64,000 nt of DNA from Rhodocyclaceae bacterium (GTDB lineage Bacteria; Pseudomonadota; Gammaproteobacteria; Burkholderiales; Rhodocyclaceae). The position numbers and the translations under genes are program-made. Location of the stretch: contig JAHDYG010000015.1 in the NCBI GenBank assembly GCA_023383815.1, positions 1-64,000 of the forward strand, in the 5' to 3' direction. Under the pieces are notes generated by a model, which saw only the letters and a program-made list of their open reading frames with translations, did no database searches and was not told where the DNA came from. Every line of letters starts with the position of its first letter. The first letter of the stretch is position 1. Positions 57,101-64,000 of the stretch are shown here, in pieces.

Positions 57101-57447
57101 GGGTGCTGGAGGCCGAAGCGATCAAGGTCCTGACGGCTTGCAGCGGGCAAGAGGCGCTGGAACTGCTGGCCCGCAACGAGGTTCAGGTCCTCCTCGCGGG
57201 CGAGCAGCTGCAGGAAATGGACGGTGTGAGTCTGCTCGCCAGGGCCCGCTCGCTGTACCCCGAGCTCGTCCGCATCATGCTGATCTCCGAGTCTGGCTTC
57301 GCGCCGCTGGTCGAGATGGTCAATGCCGTCGCCGTGTACAAGGTTCTGCCGCGCTCCTGGAGCGCCGAGCGGCTGGTCACCGAGATCGTCGATGCGTTCG
57401 AGCATCACGAAAAGCGCAATCTTTCCGGTTCGACGACCGTGATCTGA
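54145..57447 (+). CDS. NIT-HAMP-PAS-GGDEF-EAL-receiver protein, probable cyclic-di-GMP phosphodiesterase
   Basis: The 1100-residue membrane protein starts with a helix (about 5-25), a helical periplasmic sensor of the nitrate/nitrite-sensing (NIT) type (about 40-300), and a second helix (about 318-340). HAMP, PAS (about 405-520), GGDEF, EAL and a C-terminal receiver (about 965-1090) follow. The GGDEF domain is degenerate: the motif reads AGTEF near residue 610 and both metal aspartates are Gly (LGIGRFKRIND). The EAL site is complete ([35 protein letters not shown]). The receiver lacks its phosphoacceptor Asp (LLAGEQLQEMDG). So only EAL activity is expected. ATG 54145 has GGAGG upstream. Confidence 0.9.
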   Translation: MTVRRLLYTMIALFGLLSLGAGLWQLMDSRNKLTAVGWIHSAGHLVEVAQRTAARMAMERGYTASLLADPARAEPLALSELQRLRASLDGLYGQLRDAGVQLGSHASAHPLFPALDRIEARRTTLVDLRTRADARIRGEPDGLSEAVWMDVLNTRIAELQDLAALSMLPLSDNLYTYASLPVIKDVLFTFSEHLGRERAMVGVAIARGRPIGDEEQRLLDDYRTLVTNARHRTEAILEHLPHTPDLDRAREVYLRDLHRYELLRAGVYAASREGRAYALDAGQWYREATTGIDAVLGLAAAIGGQFEQDVDRLRGHAVQTLALLALILVLLLFLFIASVQILRYRVLFPLQVFERSADSISRGDLTHPLPPLRDDEFGRVGKAFEYMRSTLLADLQQRDADAAELKKFRALIQHSASAMIVTDANGIIEYTNEGFTTVTGYTQGEALGLKAGFWRSGRTSLEQYRQMWETVLHGKVWEGELINRRKNGQLYWGSISLSPVFDEQGRVTHIIGAQNDISERKRVEERLNYLSSYDELTQLPNRSLLMQRFEHAATEAGRSGTAIAIVSLGIGRFKRINDSLGRSVGDELLREVARRLTECARAHDTVSRHAGTEFTMMLTQLPAACEVGELLERIIETANLPLVIKGEKLQPVVCAGVSLLPQDGDSFDVLLRKAGMALHDAERHERRFCLYSAALDQDAQDRLSLENALRLSLERGELELHYQPKVDLHKGRMMGMEALARWRHPVHNEYISPERFIPIAEECGLIPFLGAWALREACRQNRAWQEAGLPSMIVAVNLSAAQLRQPGLVDLVVEVLRDSGLDPGLLELELTESALMEDPEAANLVLAQLKGEGVRLAIDDFGTGYSSLSYLSQFPVDQLKIDRSFVKEIVSDPDSAAISTSIIALAHQLGLEVIAEGVETEEQLAFLVRHGCDAIQGYYYSRPLPADRMTGFLGEMRMLVMPRSDPGVRTLLVADEDPEILAAMAGVLEAEAIKVLTACSGQEALELLARNEVQVLLAGEQLQEMDGVSLLARARSLYPELVRIMLISESGFAPLVEMVNAVAVYKVLPRSWSAERLVTEIVDAFEHHEKRNLSGSTTVI

Positions 57448-57452
57448 TGCGC

Positions 57453-57503
57453 CACTGTGAACCGATTGCGCCACCCCCAGGGTGGCGCAATCGGTTCACA
57501 GTG
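57453..57503. other. 24-bp perfect inverted repeat with 3-nt loop
   Basis: Arms 57453-57476 and 57480-57503 are exact reverse complements over 24 bp, separated by CCA. The hairpin lies 5 bp after the GGDEF-EAL stop and 10 bp before the 3' end of the tRNA-Asn gene, between convergent units. There is no T-run on either side. It may act as a two-sided U-less terminator or RNA-end stabiliser. It is the longest perfect hairpin I found in the window. Confidence 0.9.
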
Positions 57504-57513
57504 CGTGGCAAGT

Positions 57514-57589
57514 TGGCTCCCCGACCTGGACTCGAACCAGGGACCTGCGGATTAACAGTCCGTTGCTCTACCAACTGAGCTATCGAGGA
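57514..57589 (-). tRNA. tRNA-Asn (anticodon GTT), copy 1
   Basis: The minus strand gives a 76-nt cloverleaf starting TCCTCGATAGCTCAG and ending in GGGGAGCCA with encoded CCA. The anticodon arm CGGACTGTTAATCCG carries GTT. The acceptor stem TCCTCGA/TCGGGGA contains a G-T pair. It is identical over its full length to the second copy 47 bp upstream, with which it is probably co-transcribed. Confidence 0.97.
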
Positions 57590-57603
57590 TCAATCTGATT
57601 GTC

Positions 57604-57626
57604 ATCCGGCGCGCAACGCGCCGGAT
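57604..57626. other. Hairpin in the spacer between the two tRNA-Asn genes
   Basis: ATCCGGCGCG and CGCGCCGGAT form a perfect 10-bp stem with a CAA loop, between the two tRNA-Asn genes. With no T-run on the minus strand it is more likely a processing or stability element of the tRNA precursor than a terminator. Confidence 0.6.
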
Positions 57627-57636
57627 TGAGGTGTTC

Positions 57637-57712
57637 TGGCTCCCCGACCTGGACTCGAACCAGGGACCTGCGGATTAACAGTCCGTTGCTCTACCAACTG
57701 AGCTATCGAGGA
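57637..57712 (-). tRNA. tRNA-Asn (anticodon GTT), copy 2
   Basis: This copy is identical to the one at 57514-57589 and is transcribed first. A near-consensus promoter ends about 13 bp upstream of its 5' end, so its leader is only a few nucleotides long. Confidence 0.97.
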
Positions 57713-57724
57713 ATTGAGCCGCGC

Positions 57725-57753
57725 ATTCTAGGCGGACCCTACGCTGGCGTCAA
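57725..57753 (-). promoter_or_regulatory. Sigma-70 promoter of the tRNA-Asn pair
   Basis: On the minus strand, TTGACG (57748-57753), a 17-bp spacer and TAGAAT (57725-57730) match the consensus in five of six bases each. It lies just upstream of the second tRNA-Asn copy and should drive both. Confidence 0.85.
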
Positions 57754-57790
57754 GGCTGCAACGCCGATTTGCGGCAACCCGGATGCTGCG

Positions 57791-57818
57791 TGCGCAGGCG
57801 GTTGCCGCCGCCTGCGCA
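57791..57818 (-). terminator. Hairpin after the aminotransferase gene
   Basis: TGCGCAGGCGG and CCGCCTGCGCA form a perfect 11-bp stem with a 6-nt loop, 13 bp beyond the aminotransferase stop. No T-run follows on the minus strand. It may stabilise the mRNA end or weakly terminate before the tRNA-Asn promoter. Confidence 0.45.
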
Positions 57819-57831
57819 CCGCTGTGAATGC

Positions 57832-59040
57832 TCAGCCCTGGACAACGGTGCCGATCGCCTTCGCGACGTGCTCGATGTTGCGCGTGTTGAGCGCGGCCAG
57901 GCAGATGCGGCCGGTGGAGACGGCGTAGATTCCGAACTCTTCGCGCAGGCGGTCGACCTGGGCAACGCTGAGCCCGGTGTACGAGAACATGCCGCGCTGG
58001 GCGGTGACGAAGGAGAAGTCCTGCTTCACGCCGACCGCGCGCAGCGTGTCGACCAGGCTGGTGCGCATGGCGCGGATGCGCGAGCGCATGCCGCCCAGTT
58101 CGTCTTCCCACATCGCGCGCAGTTCGGGCGAGTTGAGCACCGCGGCGACGATCGCGCCGCCGTGCGTCGGCGGGTTCGAGTAGTTGGTGCGGATCACGCG
58201 CTTGACCTGCGACAGCACGCGCGCGGCTTCTTCCTTGCTGGCCGTGACGATCGACAGGGCGCCGACGCGCTCGCCATAGAGCGAGAAGGACTTCGAGAAG
58301 GAACTGGAAACGAGGAACTGCATGCCGCTCGCTGCGAACAGGCGTACTGCCACGGCATCGGCTTCGGTGCCTTCGGCAAAGCCCTGGTAGGCGATGTCGA
58401 GGAAGGGCACGAGCGCGCGCTCACGGCAGGCGGCGACGACTTCCTGCCATTGTGCTTCGGTGAGATCGGCGCCGGTCGGGTTGTGGCAGCACGCGTGCAG
58501 CACGACCACCGAGCCGGCCGGCAGGCCTGCCAGCGCGGTGCGCATTGCGGGGAAGTCTACGCCGCGGGTTGTGGCGTCGAAATAGGCGTAGGTGCCGACC
58601 GTGAAGCCCGAGGATTCGAACAGTGCGCGGTGGTTCTCCCAGCTCGGGTCGGAGATCCAGGCGCCTGCCTGGGGCAGGAGGCGGCGCAGGAAATCGGCGC
58701 CGACCTTCAGCGCGCCGGTGCCGCCAAGCGCTTCGACGGTCACGACGCGGCCGGCGGCAACGAGGTCGGCGCCTGCGCCGAAGACGAGGTTCTGCACCGC
58801 GCTGTTGTACGCTGCAGGCCCTTCGATCGGCAGGTAGCCGCGCGGCGGGGCTGCTTCGAGGCGTGCCTTCTCCGCTTCACGCACCGCTGCGAGCAGCGGA
58901 ATCTTGCCGTTGTCGTCGTAGTAGACGCCGACGCCAAGATTCACTTTACCGGGGCGCTGGTCGGCGTTGTAGGCTTCGTTGAGACCCAGGATCGGATCGC
59001 GGGGGGCCATTTCGACGTTGGCGAAGAGCGAGGCGGACAT
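57832..59040 (-). CDS. Aspartate/aromatic amino acid aminotransferase
   Basis: The 402-residue protein is a class I PLP-dependent aminotransferase of the AspC/TyrB group, moving amino groups between glutamate and aspartate or aromatic amino acids. The PLP lysine lies in SSSFSKSFSLYGERVG. HACCHNPTGADLT contributes the conserved Asn and Pro, and the substrate Arg is near the C-terminus (STGRICLA). AspC and TyrB cannot be separated by eye. ATG 59040 has TGGAG upstream and gives the family N-terminus; the frame is open to 59196. It is divergent from uvrB across 170 bp. Confidence 0.93.
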   Translation of the reverse strand: MSASLFANVEMAPRDPILGLNEAYNADQRPGKVNLGVGVYYDDNGKIPLLAAVREAEKARLEAAPPRGYLPIEGPAAYNSAVQNLVFGAGADLVAAGRVVTVEALGGTGALKVGADFLRRLLPQAGAWISDPSWENHRALFESSGFTVGTYAYFDATTRGVDFPAMRTALAGLPAGSVVVLHACCHNPTGADLTEAQWQEVVAACRERALVPFLDIAYQGFAEGTEADAVAVRLFAASGMQFLVSSSFSKSFSLYGERVGALSIVTASKEEAARVLSQVKRVIRTNYSNPPTHGGAIVAAVLNSPELRAMWEDELGGMRSRIRAMRTSLVDTLRAVGVKQDFSFVTAQRGMFSYTGLSVAQVDRLREEFGIYAVSTGRICLAALNTRNIEHVAKAIGTVVQG

Positions 59041-59210
59041 GTGTGCTCCAGGGTTTGAAGCAGGCGGGGCGGGTGTCCGGTGGATTCCCTGCGGGCTTCC
59101 GGGCAGCCGTGCCTTGCGCTGCGAATTGAGAAATAATGTGCGGCCAGACGATGCGGATCCGGGTGCGCCGGCCGGCTGCGCGGCATCCCGAAACAACAGG
59201 AAATTCTAGC

Positions 59211-61268
59211 ATGACGCAGGCGGCGGACGGTGTTGCAGTGCACACATTCGAGGGCAGTCCGTTCCGTCTGCACTGCCCGTTCGGACCGGCCGGCGACCAG
59301 CCTCAGGCGATCGCGCAACTCGTCGAGGGGATTACGGATGGTCTTCTGTACCAGACCCTGCTCGGGGTGACCGGCTCGGGCAAGACCTTCACGATGGCCA
59401 ACGTCATTGCGCGCTGCGGCAGGCCGGCCCTGGTGCTGGCGCCGAACAAGACGCTCGCGGCCCAGCTTTACGCCGAGTTCCGCGAGTTCCTGCCCGAGAA
59501 CGCGGTCGAGTACTTCGTGTCGTACTACGACTACTATCAGCCCGAAGCCTACGTTCCGTCGCGCGATCTGTTCATCGAGAAGGATTCGAGCATCAACGAG
59601 CACATCGAGCAGATGCGCCTGTCGGCGACGAAGAGCCTGATGGAGCGGCGCGACGTCGTGATCGTCGCGACCGTGTCGTGCATCTACGGCATCGGCGATC
59701 CAGTCGATTATCACGCGATGATCCTGCACCTGCGCGAGGGCGAGCGGCTGGCGCACCGTGATTTGCTCCAGCGCCTCGTCGCGATGCAGTACACGCGGGC
59801 CGACGTGGATTTCCGGCGCGGTACGTTCCGCGTGCGCGGCGACGTGATCGACGTGTTTCCGGCCGAGAACGCCGAGCTTGCGGTGCGCATCGAGATGTTC
59901 GATGACGAGATCGAGCACCTGACGCTCTTCGATCCGCTCACCGGGCACCTGCGCCATCGGCTCGCGCGCTTCACGGTGTATCCGTCGAGCCACTATGTGA
60001 CGCCGCGAGCGACCGTGCTGCGGGCGATCGAGGCGATCAAGGACGAGCTGCGCGAACGCGTCGCGCATTTCCAGACGAGTGGCAAGCTGGTCGAGGCGCA
60101 GCGCATCGAGCAGCGCACCCGCTTCGATCTGGAGATGCTCGCCGAGATGGGGTTCTGCAAGGGCATCGAGAACTACTCGCGGCATCTGTCCGGACGTCAG
60201 GCGGGCGAGCCGCCGCCGACCCTGATCGACTACCTGCCGCCCGATGCGCTGCTCTTCGTCGATGAGTCGCATGTGGCGATTCCGCAGGTGGGCGGCATGT
60301 TCAAGGGCGACCGCTCACGCAAGGAAAACCTCGTTGACTATGGATTCCGACTGCCTTCTGCACTCGACAACCGGCCGCTGCGCTTCGATGAGTTCGAGCG
60401 CCTGATGCCACAGACCGTGTTCGTCTCGGCCACCCCGGCCGAGTACGAGCGCAAGCATCAGGCCCAGGTGGTGGAGCAGGTCGTGCGGCCGACCGGGCTC
60501 GTCGATCCGGTGATCGCGGTGCGCCCGGCCGCAACGCAGGTCGACGATCTGCTCGCCGAGTCGAAGCGGCGCATCGCGGCCGGCGAGCGGGTGCTGGTGA
60601 CGACGCTGACCAAGCGCATGGCCGAGGACCTCACCGACTATCTGGCTGATAACGGCATCCGTGTGCGCTACCTGCATTCGGACATCGATACCGTCGAGCG
60701 GGTCGAGATCATCCGCGACCTGCGCCTGGGCGAGTTCGATGTGCTGGTGGGGATCAACCTGCTGCGCGAGGGGATCGACATCCCGGAGGTCTCGCTGGTG
60801 GCGATCCTCGATGCCGACAAGGAAGGATTCCTGCGCTCGGAGCGTTCGCTGATCCAGACCATCGGTCGGGCCGCGCGCCACATTCACGGCACGGCCATCC
60901 TCTACGCCGACACCGTGACGCGCTCGATGGCCGCGGCGATCGGCGAGACCGAGCGCCGCCGCGACCGCCAGCTCGCCTTCAACGCCGAGCATGGGATCGT
61001 GCCGAAAACTGTTTCCAAGCGCATCAAGGACATCATCGATGGTGTCTATGTCGAGGACGAAAGCAAGCCGGCCAAGGCCGCCGTACCCGGAACCGACTAC
61101 GCGGCCCTGGACGAGAAGGCATTGGCGAAAGCGATCCGCCGCCTGGAGAAGGAAATGCTGGAGCATGCGCGCAACCTCGAGTTCGAGCAGGCGGCGGCCG
61201 CACGTGATGAACTCTTCCGGCTGCGCGCACGCGCGTTCGGTGCCGACCAGCACGGCAGTGTCGATTGA
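59211..61268 (+). CDS. uvrB: UvrABC system protein B
   Basis: The 685-residue protein is UvrB, the damage-verifying helicase of nucleotide excision repair. The Walker A GVTGSGKT is near residue 48 and the beta-hairpin region [12 protein letters not shown] near 105. DESH, the helicase segments [13 protein letters not shown] and TIGRAARH, and a C-terminal UVR domain ([23 protein letters not shown]) that binds UvrC follow. ATG 59211 has CAGGA upstream; an in-frame ATG at 59136 is upstream of the conserved start. The phosphatase gene follows after 54 bp. Confidence 0.97.
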   Translation: MTQAADGVAVHTFEGSPFRLHCPFGPAGDQPQAIAQLVEGITDGLLYQTLLGVTGSGKTFTMANVIARCGRPALVLAPNKTLAAQLYAEFREFLPENAVEYFVSYYDYYQPEAYVPSRDLFIEKDSSINEHIEQMRLSATKSLMERRDVVIVATVSCIYGIGDPVDYHAMILHLREGERLAHRDLLQRLVAMQYTRADVDFRRGTFRVRGDVIDVFPAENAELAVRIEMFDDEIEHLTLFDPLTGHLRHRLARFTVYPSSHYVTPRATVLRAIEAIKDELRERVAHFQTSGKLVEAQRIEQRTRFDLEMLAEMGFCKGIENYSRHLSGRQAGEPPPTLIDYLPPDALLFVDESHVAIPQVGGMFKGDRSRKENLVDYGFRLPSALDNRPLRFDEFERLMPQTVFVSATPAEYERKHQAQVVEQVVRPTGLVDPVIAVRPAATQVDDLLAESKRRIAAGERVLVTTLTKRMAEDLTDYLADNGIRVRYLHSDIDTVERVEIIRDLRLGEFDVLVGINLLREGIDIPEVSLVAILDADKEGFLRSERSLIQTIGRAARHIHGTAILYADTVTRSMAAAIGETERRRDRQLAFNAEHGIVPKTVSKRIKDIIDGVYVEDESKPAKAAVPGTDYAALDEKALAKAIRRLEKEMLEHARNLEFEQAAAARDELFRLRARAFGADQHGSVD

Positions 61269-61322
61269 TGCGATGGCTGAAGCAGCCTCGGCGCGTAGCG
61301 CGCGGATAGCGGAGGATCGTGA

Positions 61323-61784
61323 ATGAAGCGGGTATTGTTCGTCTGCACCGGTAACATCTGCCGCTCACCGACTGCGGAAGCGGTCGCCCGGCATTTGATC
61401 CGGCTGCGTGGACTGGAAGGGCGGATCGAGGTCGATTCGGCCGCGACCCACGGTTACCACGTCGGCGAGGCGCCGGATCCGCGCACGCTCCGGTTTGCGG
61501 CGCGACGCGGCTACGACATGGCAGAACTGCGGGCACGCAAGCTCGAGATTGCGGACTTTCAGCGCTTTGATTTGTTGCTGGCGATGGATGCGGGTCATCT
61601 GGAGATCATGCGCAGCGCCTGCCCGGCGGTGTACCGCGACAGGGTCGACTTGTTGATGCGCTATGCCCGGCGCTACGCGATTGCCGAGGTTCCCGATCCC
61701 TACTACGGGGGGGATGCCGGGTTCGAGGCGGTGCTCGACTACTGCGAGGATGCGGTCGGCGGAGTGCTCGACGCGCTGGCGTGA
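61323..61784 (+). CDS. Low-molecular-weight protein tyrosine phosphatase
   Basis: The 153-residue protein has the P-loop VCTGNICRS with nucleophile Cys8 and Arg14, and the general acid Asp125 in VPDPYYGG. It should remove phosphate from phosphotyrosine or arginine; bacterial members often control exopolysaccharide tyrosine kinases. No kinase gene is in the window. It follows uvrB on the same strand, and its last 46 bp overlap the end of the convergent diguanylate cyclase gene. Confidence 0.94.
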   Translation: MKRVLFVCTGNICRSPTAEAVARHLIRLRGLEGRIEVDSAATHGYHVGEAPDPRTLRFAARRGYDMAELRARKLEIADFQRFDLLLAMDAGHLEIMRSACPAVYRDRVDLLMRYARRYAIAEVPDPYYGGDAGFEAVLDYCEDAVGGVLDALA

Positions 61785-63058
61785 GGCGCCGGATCGGCGT
61801 CCTTGTCAGCCGGATCGGCCCGCTCGGCGGGCGCGTGCACGACGACCCGGTTTCGCCCGGCTCGCTTCGATTCGTAAAGGGCCCGGTCGGCGTCCTGGAT
61901 CAACCGGGTGGACGGCTCGCCCGGAATCGGGCGGTGCGTTGCGACCCCGATGCTGGCCGTCACCACGCGGGCATTCGCTTCGGGCACGTGGGCGAGCCCG
62001 AGGTTTTCGACTTCGCAACGGATCGTTTCAGCGAGCCTCGCGGCTTCTTCCGGTTCAGCGGCGGGCAGGATGACGGCGAACTCTTCGCCACCATACCGGG
62101 CGCTCAGTTCGCCGGAGCGCAGGACACAGGCCTGGAGCACTGCGCCGATCTGGCGCAGGCACTCGTCACCGGCAAGGTGTCCGAGGTGGTCGTTGTAGAG
62201 CTTGAAATGGTCGATGTCGAGCATCAGCAGGCTGAGTGGCATCCGGGTTCGCACTGCGCGCTGCCACTCGGCTTCGAGCGCCTCGTCGAAGCGTCTCCGG
62301 TTGGCAAGCCCCGTCAGGCTGTCGGTGGTGCTCAAGCCGGCGAGCAGGCGGTTCGCCCGTTCCAGTTCGGCGGTGCGGGCGCGGACATTGTCTTCCAGCC
62401 TGCGATTGGCCGCACCGATCTCCTCGTGCAGTCGTGCCTGCTTGCGCAGTTCCTCGCGCAGCCTTCGCGAATAGACAAGCGCTGCCCACAGCAGCAGCAC
62501 GAAGGCGGCAATCCGCGCAAACAGCGATAGATGCCGGATTTGCGCGTAGGTCTCTGAGGTGTGTGCCAGCTCGCCGTTCAACGCCCCAATCGCCGTTTCG
62601 CTGTTGATCTCGTAGATCTTGCGGGCCAGCGAGTACTCGTTGCCGAACAGGATCGCCTGCGCCTGCGGCCATTCGCGGGCTTCCATGCGTTCGAGCGCCT
62701 CCAGCTCGCGGGCGCGAAGGCTTGCCAGTTCCGCACCCAGGGCGACCATGTCGGCAGCCAGCGTGAGGTCGCTGGTGAGGGCCTGAACCGCGGTGACCGT
62801 CCGCTCCAGTTCCGACTGGATGGTCGGATAGCTCGCACTGCGCAGGGTGTTGCGATCGAGCACGGCGGTGGTGAGCATTGCCCCGAGTTCCTGGTTCAGG
62901 CGCACGATCCGTTCGAGCTGGGTGCTGATCGCGAGCTGGCGCGCGTGCAGCCGGTCGCTGAGGAGGTCCACGTAGGATCCGGCAAGCATGGTCGCCAACA
63001 GCAGCGCGGCTGCGGCGACAAGGCTCAAGGGCGGGCGGGTCGGGGTGGAGGGCATCAA
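61739..63058 (-). CDS. Membrane diguanylate cyclase
   Basis: The 439-residue protein has a membrane helix (about 12-32), a helical periplasmic domain (about 33-172), a second helix (about 177-197) and a coiled coil (about 200-245). A GGDEF domain (about 250-410) and a disordered Ala/Asp-rich tail complete it. GGEEF and LDIDHFKLYND are intact, so synthesis of cyclic-di-GMP is expected. The inhibition-site position reads RSGE rather than RxxD, so product feedback is probably weak. Its ATG overlaps the stop of the periplasmic binding protein gene upstream (ATGA), which suggests the two proteins work together. Confidence 0.9.
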   Translation of the reverse strand: MMPSTPTRPPLSLVAAAALLLATMLAGSYVDLLSDRLHARQLAISTQLERIVRLNQELGAMLTTAVLDRNTLRSASYPTIQSELERTVTAVQALTSDLTLAADMVALGAELASLRARELEALERMEAREWPQAQAILFGNEYSLARKIYEINSETAIGALNGELAHTSETYAQIRHLSLFARIAAFVLLLWAALVYSRRLREELRKQARLHEEIGAANRRLEDNVRARTAELERANRLLAGLSTTDSLTGLANRRRFDEALEAEWQRAVRTRMPLSLLMLDIDHFKLYNDHLGHLAGDECLRQIGAVLQACVLRSGELSARYGGEEFAVILPAAEPEEAARLAETIRCEVENLGLAHVPEANARVVTASIGVATHRPIPGEPSTRLIQDADRALYESKRAGRNRVVVHAPAERADPADKDADPAPHASASSTPPTASSQ

Positions 63059-64000
63059 TCGATGACCTTGTCGGCCTTGCGCAGGATCTCGGGGGAAATA
63101 CTGACGTTCTGGAGCGCGGCGGCGCGAAGATTGATCGCGAGACTGAATTTCTCCATCACGCCCCAGGGGATCTCGCCCGGCGAGATCCCCCTCAGGACCA
63201 GCGCTGCCTTCTTGCCGGCGGCGTAGCCGATGAGGAAATAGTCCATGCCGTAGGCAGCGACGGCGCCGGCTGAAACACTGTCGATATCGCCTGCGAAGAG
63301 CGCGATGTCGTGCTCGTTGCAGACTTCGGCGATGGCGGTGAAATTCGACACCGAAGTGTTGTCGGCCGTGATCGCGATCGCCTGCACCTTGCCGACCAGC
63401 GAACGTGCGGCAGCCGCAACGTCCTCCGCTTTCGAGACGTGCGCTTCGTGCAGTTCGAAGCCGAGCGATTGCGCCGCTTCGCGCATTTCGCGAACGTGGG
63501 AGACGGAATTGACCTCGGCCGGGTTGTAGATCGTTCCCCAGGTTCGCGCCTGAGGGACGATGCTTGCATAGAGGCGGAACTGCAGCGCTACGGGCCAGCG
63601 GTCGCTGACGCCGGTGACGTGGGTTCCGCTCTTGTTGCCGGGGGCGCTGCTGGACGGAACGAGGCCGGCCGCGACCGGGTCGGTGACCGCCGAGAACACC
63701 AAGGGCGTCTTGCTCGCCGTCTTCAGCACCGACTGTGCGGTCGGGGTCGAGATTGCGTGGATCAGGTCGAGCCGCCCGCGTGCAAGTGATTGTGCGATCT
63801 CCCCGGCACGCTTCGGATCTCCGTCCGCGTTGTAGCGCTCATAGACCAGGTTCTGGCCTTCGCGGAACCCGGATTCGGCCAGTCCGGCTTCGAATCCCTG
63901 TGCGACCATGTCGAGCGCGGGGTGCGAAACGATCTGGGCGACGCCGATCCGCCAGGCCTTGCCGGCGGTTTGTGCGAGGGCGGTTCCGCTCGAAGCGAGG
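63055..64000 (-). CDS. ABC transporter substrate-binding protein (partial, 5' end beyond window)
   Basis: The frame runs off the right edge; 315 C-terminal residues are visible. It matches the ABC_sub_bind family (TrpX-like periplasmic binding proteins), with VVSHPALD-like IVSHPALDMVAQGF near the start, LDLIHAISTPTAQS, and FAGDIDSVSAGAVAAYGMDYFLIGYAAGKKA near the end. The bases up to 64000 encode LASSGTALAQTAGKAWRIGV, so the end of a signal peptide is visible and little is missing. No permease or ATPase gene is seen. Instead a diguanylate cyclase follows with a 4-bp overlap, suggesting the binding protein acts as a sensor. An internal ATG at 63909 is not the start. Confidence 0.88.
   Translation of the reverse strand, partial: LASSGTALAQTAGKAWRIGVAQIVSHPALDMVAQGFEAGLAESGFREGQNLVYERYNADGDPKRAGEIAQSLARGRLDLIHAISTPTAQSVLKTASKTPLVFSAVTDPVAAGLVPSSSAPGNKSGTHVTGVSDRWPVALQFRLYASIVPQARTWGTIYNPAEVNSVSHVREMREAAQSLGFELHEAHVSKAEDVAAAARSLVGKVQAIAITADNTSVSNFTAIAEVCNEHDIALFAGDIDSVSAGAVAAYGMDYFLIGYAAGKKAALVLRGISPGEIPWGVMEKFSLAINLRAAALQNVSISPEILRKADKVID

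Noticed and set aside
1-64000. Mobile elements, prophage genes, CRISPR arrays or rRNA
   Set aside because: No transposase, integrase, phage protein, regularly spaced repeat array or rRNA sequence was seen. Only the tRNA genes listed could be folded.

Overview
The window is about 64 kb of GC-rich chromosomal DNA with tightly packed genes, no insertion sequences, no phage genes and no CRISPR array. Gene content and order point to a flagellated betaproteobacterium, most likely in the Rhodocyclales (Azoarcus/Thauera-like). The clues are flhDC as flagellar master regulator, a DUF4936 protein, the mltG-tmk-holB-pilZ-tatD order, and the abundance of PAS/GGDEF/EAL proteins. The taxonomic call is inference from gene content, not from a marker gene.

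Layout. (1) 1-10.6 kb, housekeeping: tRNA-Leu, a DUF1178 protein, a phosphodiesterase, tRNA-Gly, a CoA-transferase translationally coupled to a DEAD-box helicase, a secreted DUF4139 protein, dgkA, guaD and a Nudix hydrolase. (2) 10.7-22.8 kb, a flagellar and chemotaxis island: flhD, flhC, motA, motB, an unusual Hpt-CheW fusion, cheR, a receiver-less cheB, two cheV genes, cheY, cheZ and cheA. Three sites resemble sigma-28 (FliA) promoters and would fire motAB, hptW-cheR-cheB and cheV-cheV-cheY-cheZ-cheA. (3) 22.8-32.7 kb: transaldolase, a PAS diguanylate cyclase, an NRDE protein, DUF4936, ygfZ, then the operon mltG-tmk-holB-pilZ-tatD-ankyrin. (4) 32.7-49.4 kb: gdhA behind an AT-rich repeat-bearing promoter region, an EAL phosphodiesterase, a NYN/LOTUS protein, an M20 amidohydrolase, an orphan FtsX-like permease, a GGDEF-EAL sensor coupled to rmuC, moaA and a Lon-related protease. 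(5) 49.5-57.5 kb, a signalling block: a soluble HisKA_2 kinase, an ANTAR response regulator, a membrane HisKA_2 kinase, and a NIT-HAMP-PAS-GGDEF-EAL-REC protein. (6) 57.5-64 kb: a 24-bp perfect hairpin, two identical tRNA-Asn genes, an aminotransferase, uvrB, a low-molecular-weight phosphatase, and a diguanylate cyclase coupled to a periplasmic binding protein cut by the window edge.

Two themes link the genes. One is motility control: FlhDC would drive FliA, which would drive motor and chemotaxis genes. The other is cyclic-di-GMP: five GGDEF and/or EAL proteins lie in the window, two of them with a damaged GGDEF site and therefore probably pure phosphodiesterases. The most unusual locus is the Hpt-CheW protein at 14.0-15.5 kb. 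It has a phosphotransfer histidine, a CheW array-coupling domain and a C-terminal W-E-x-F tail like the CheR-docking pentapeptide of chemoreceptors, and its stop codon overlaps the start of cheR.
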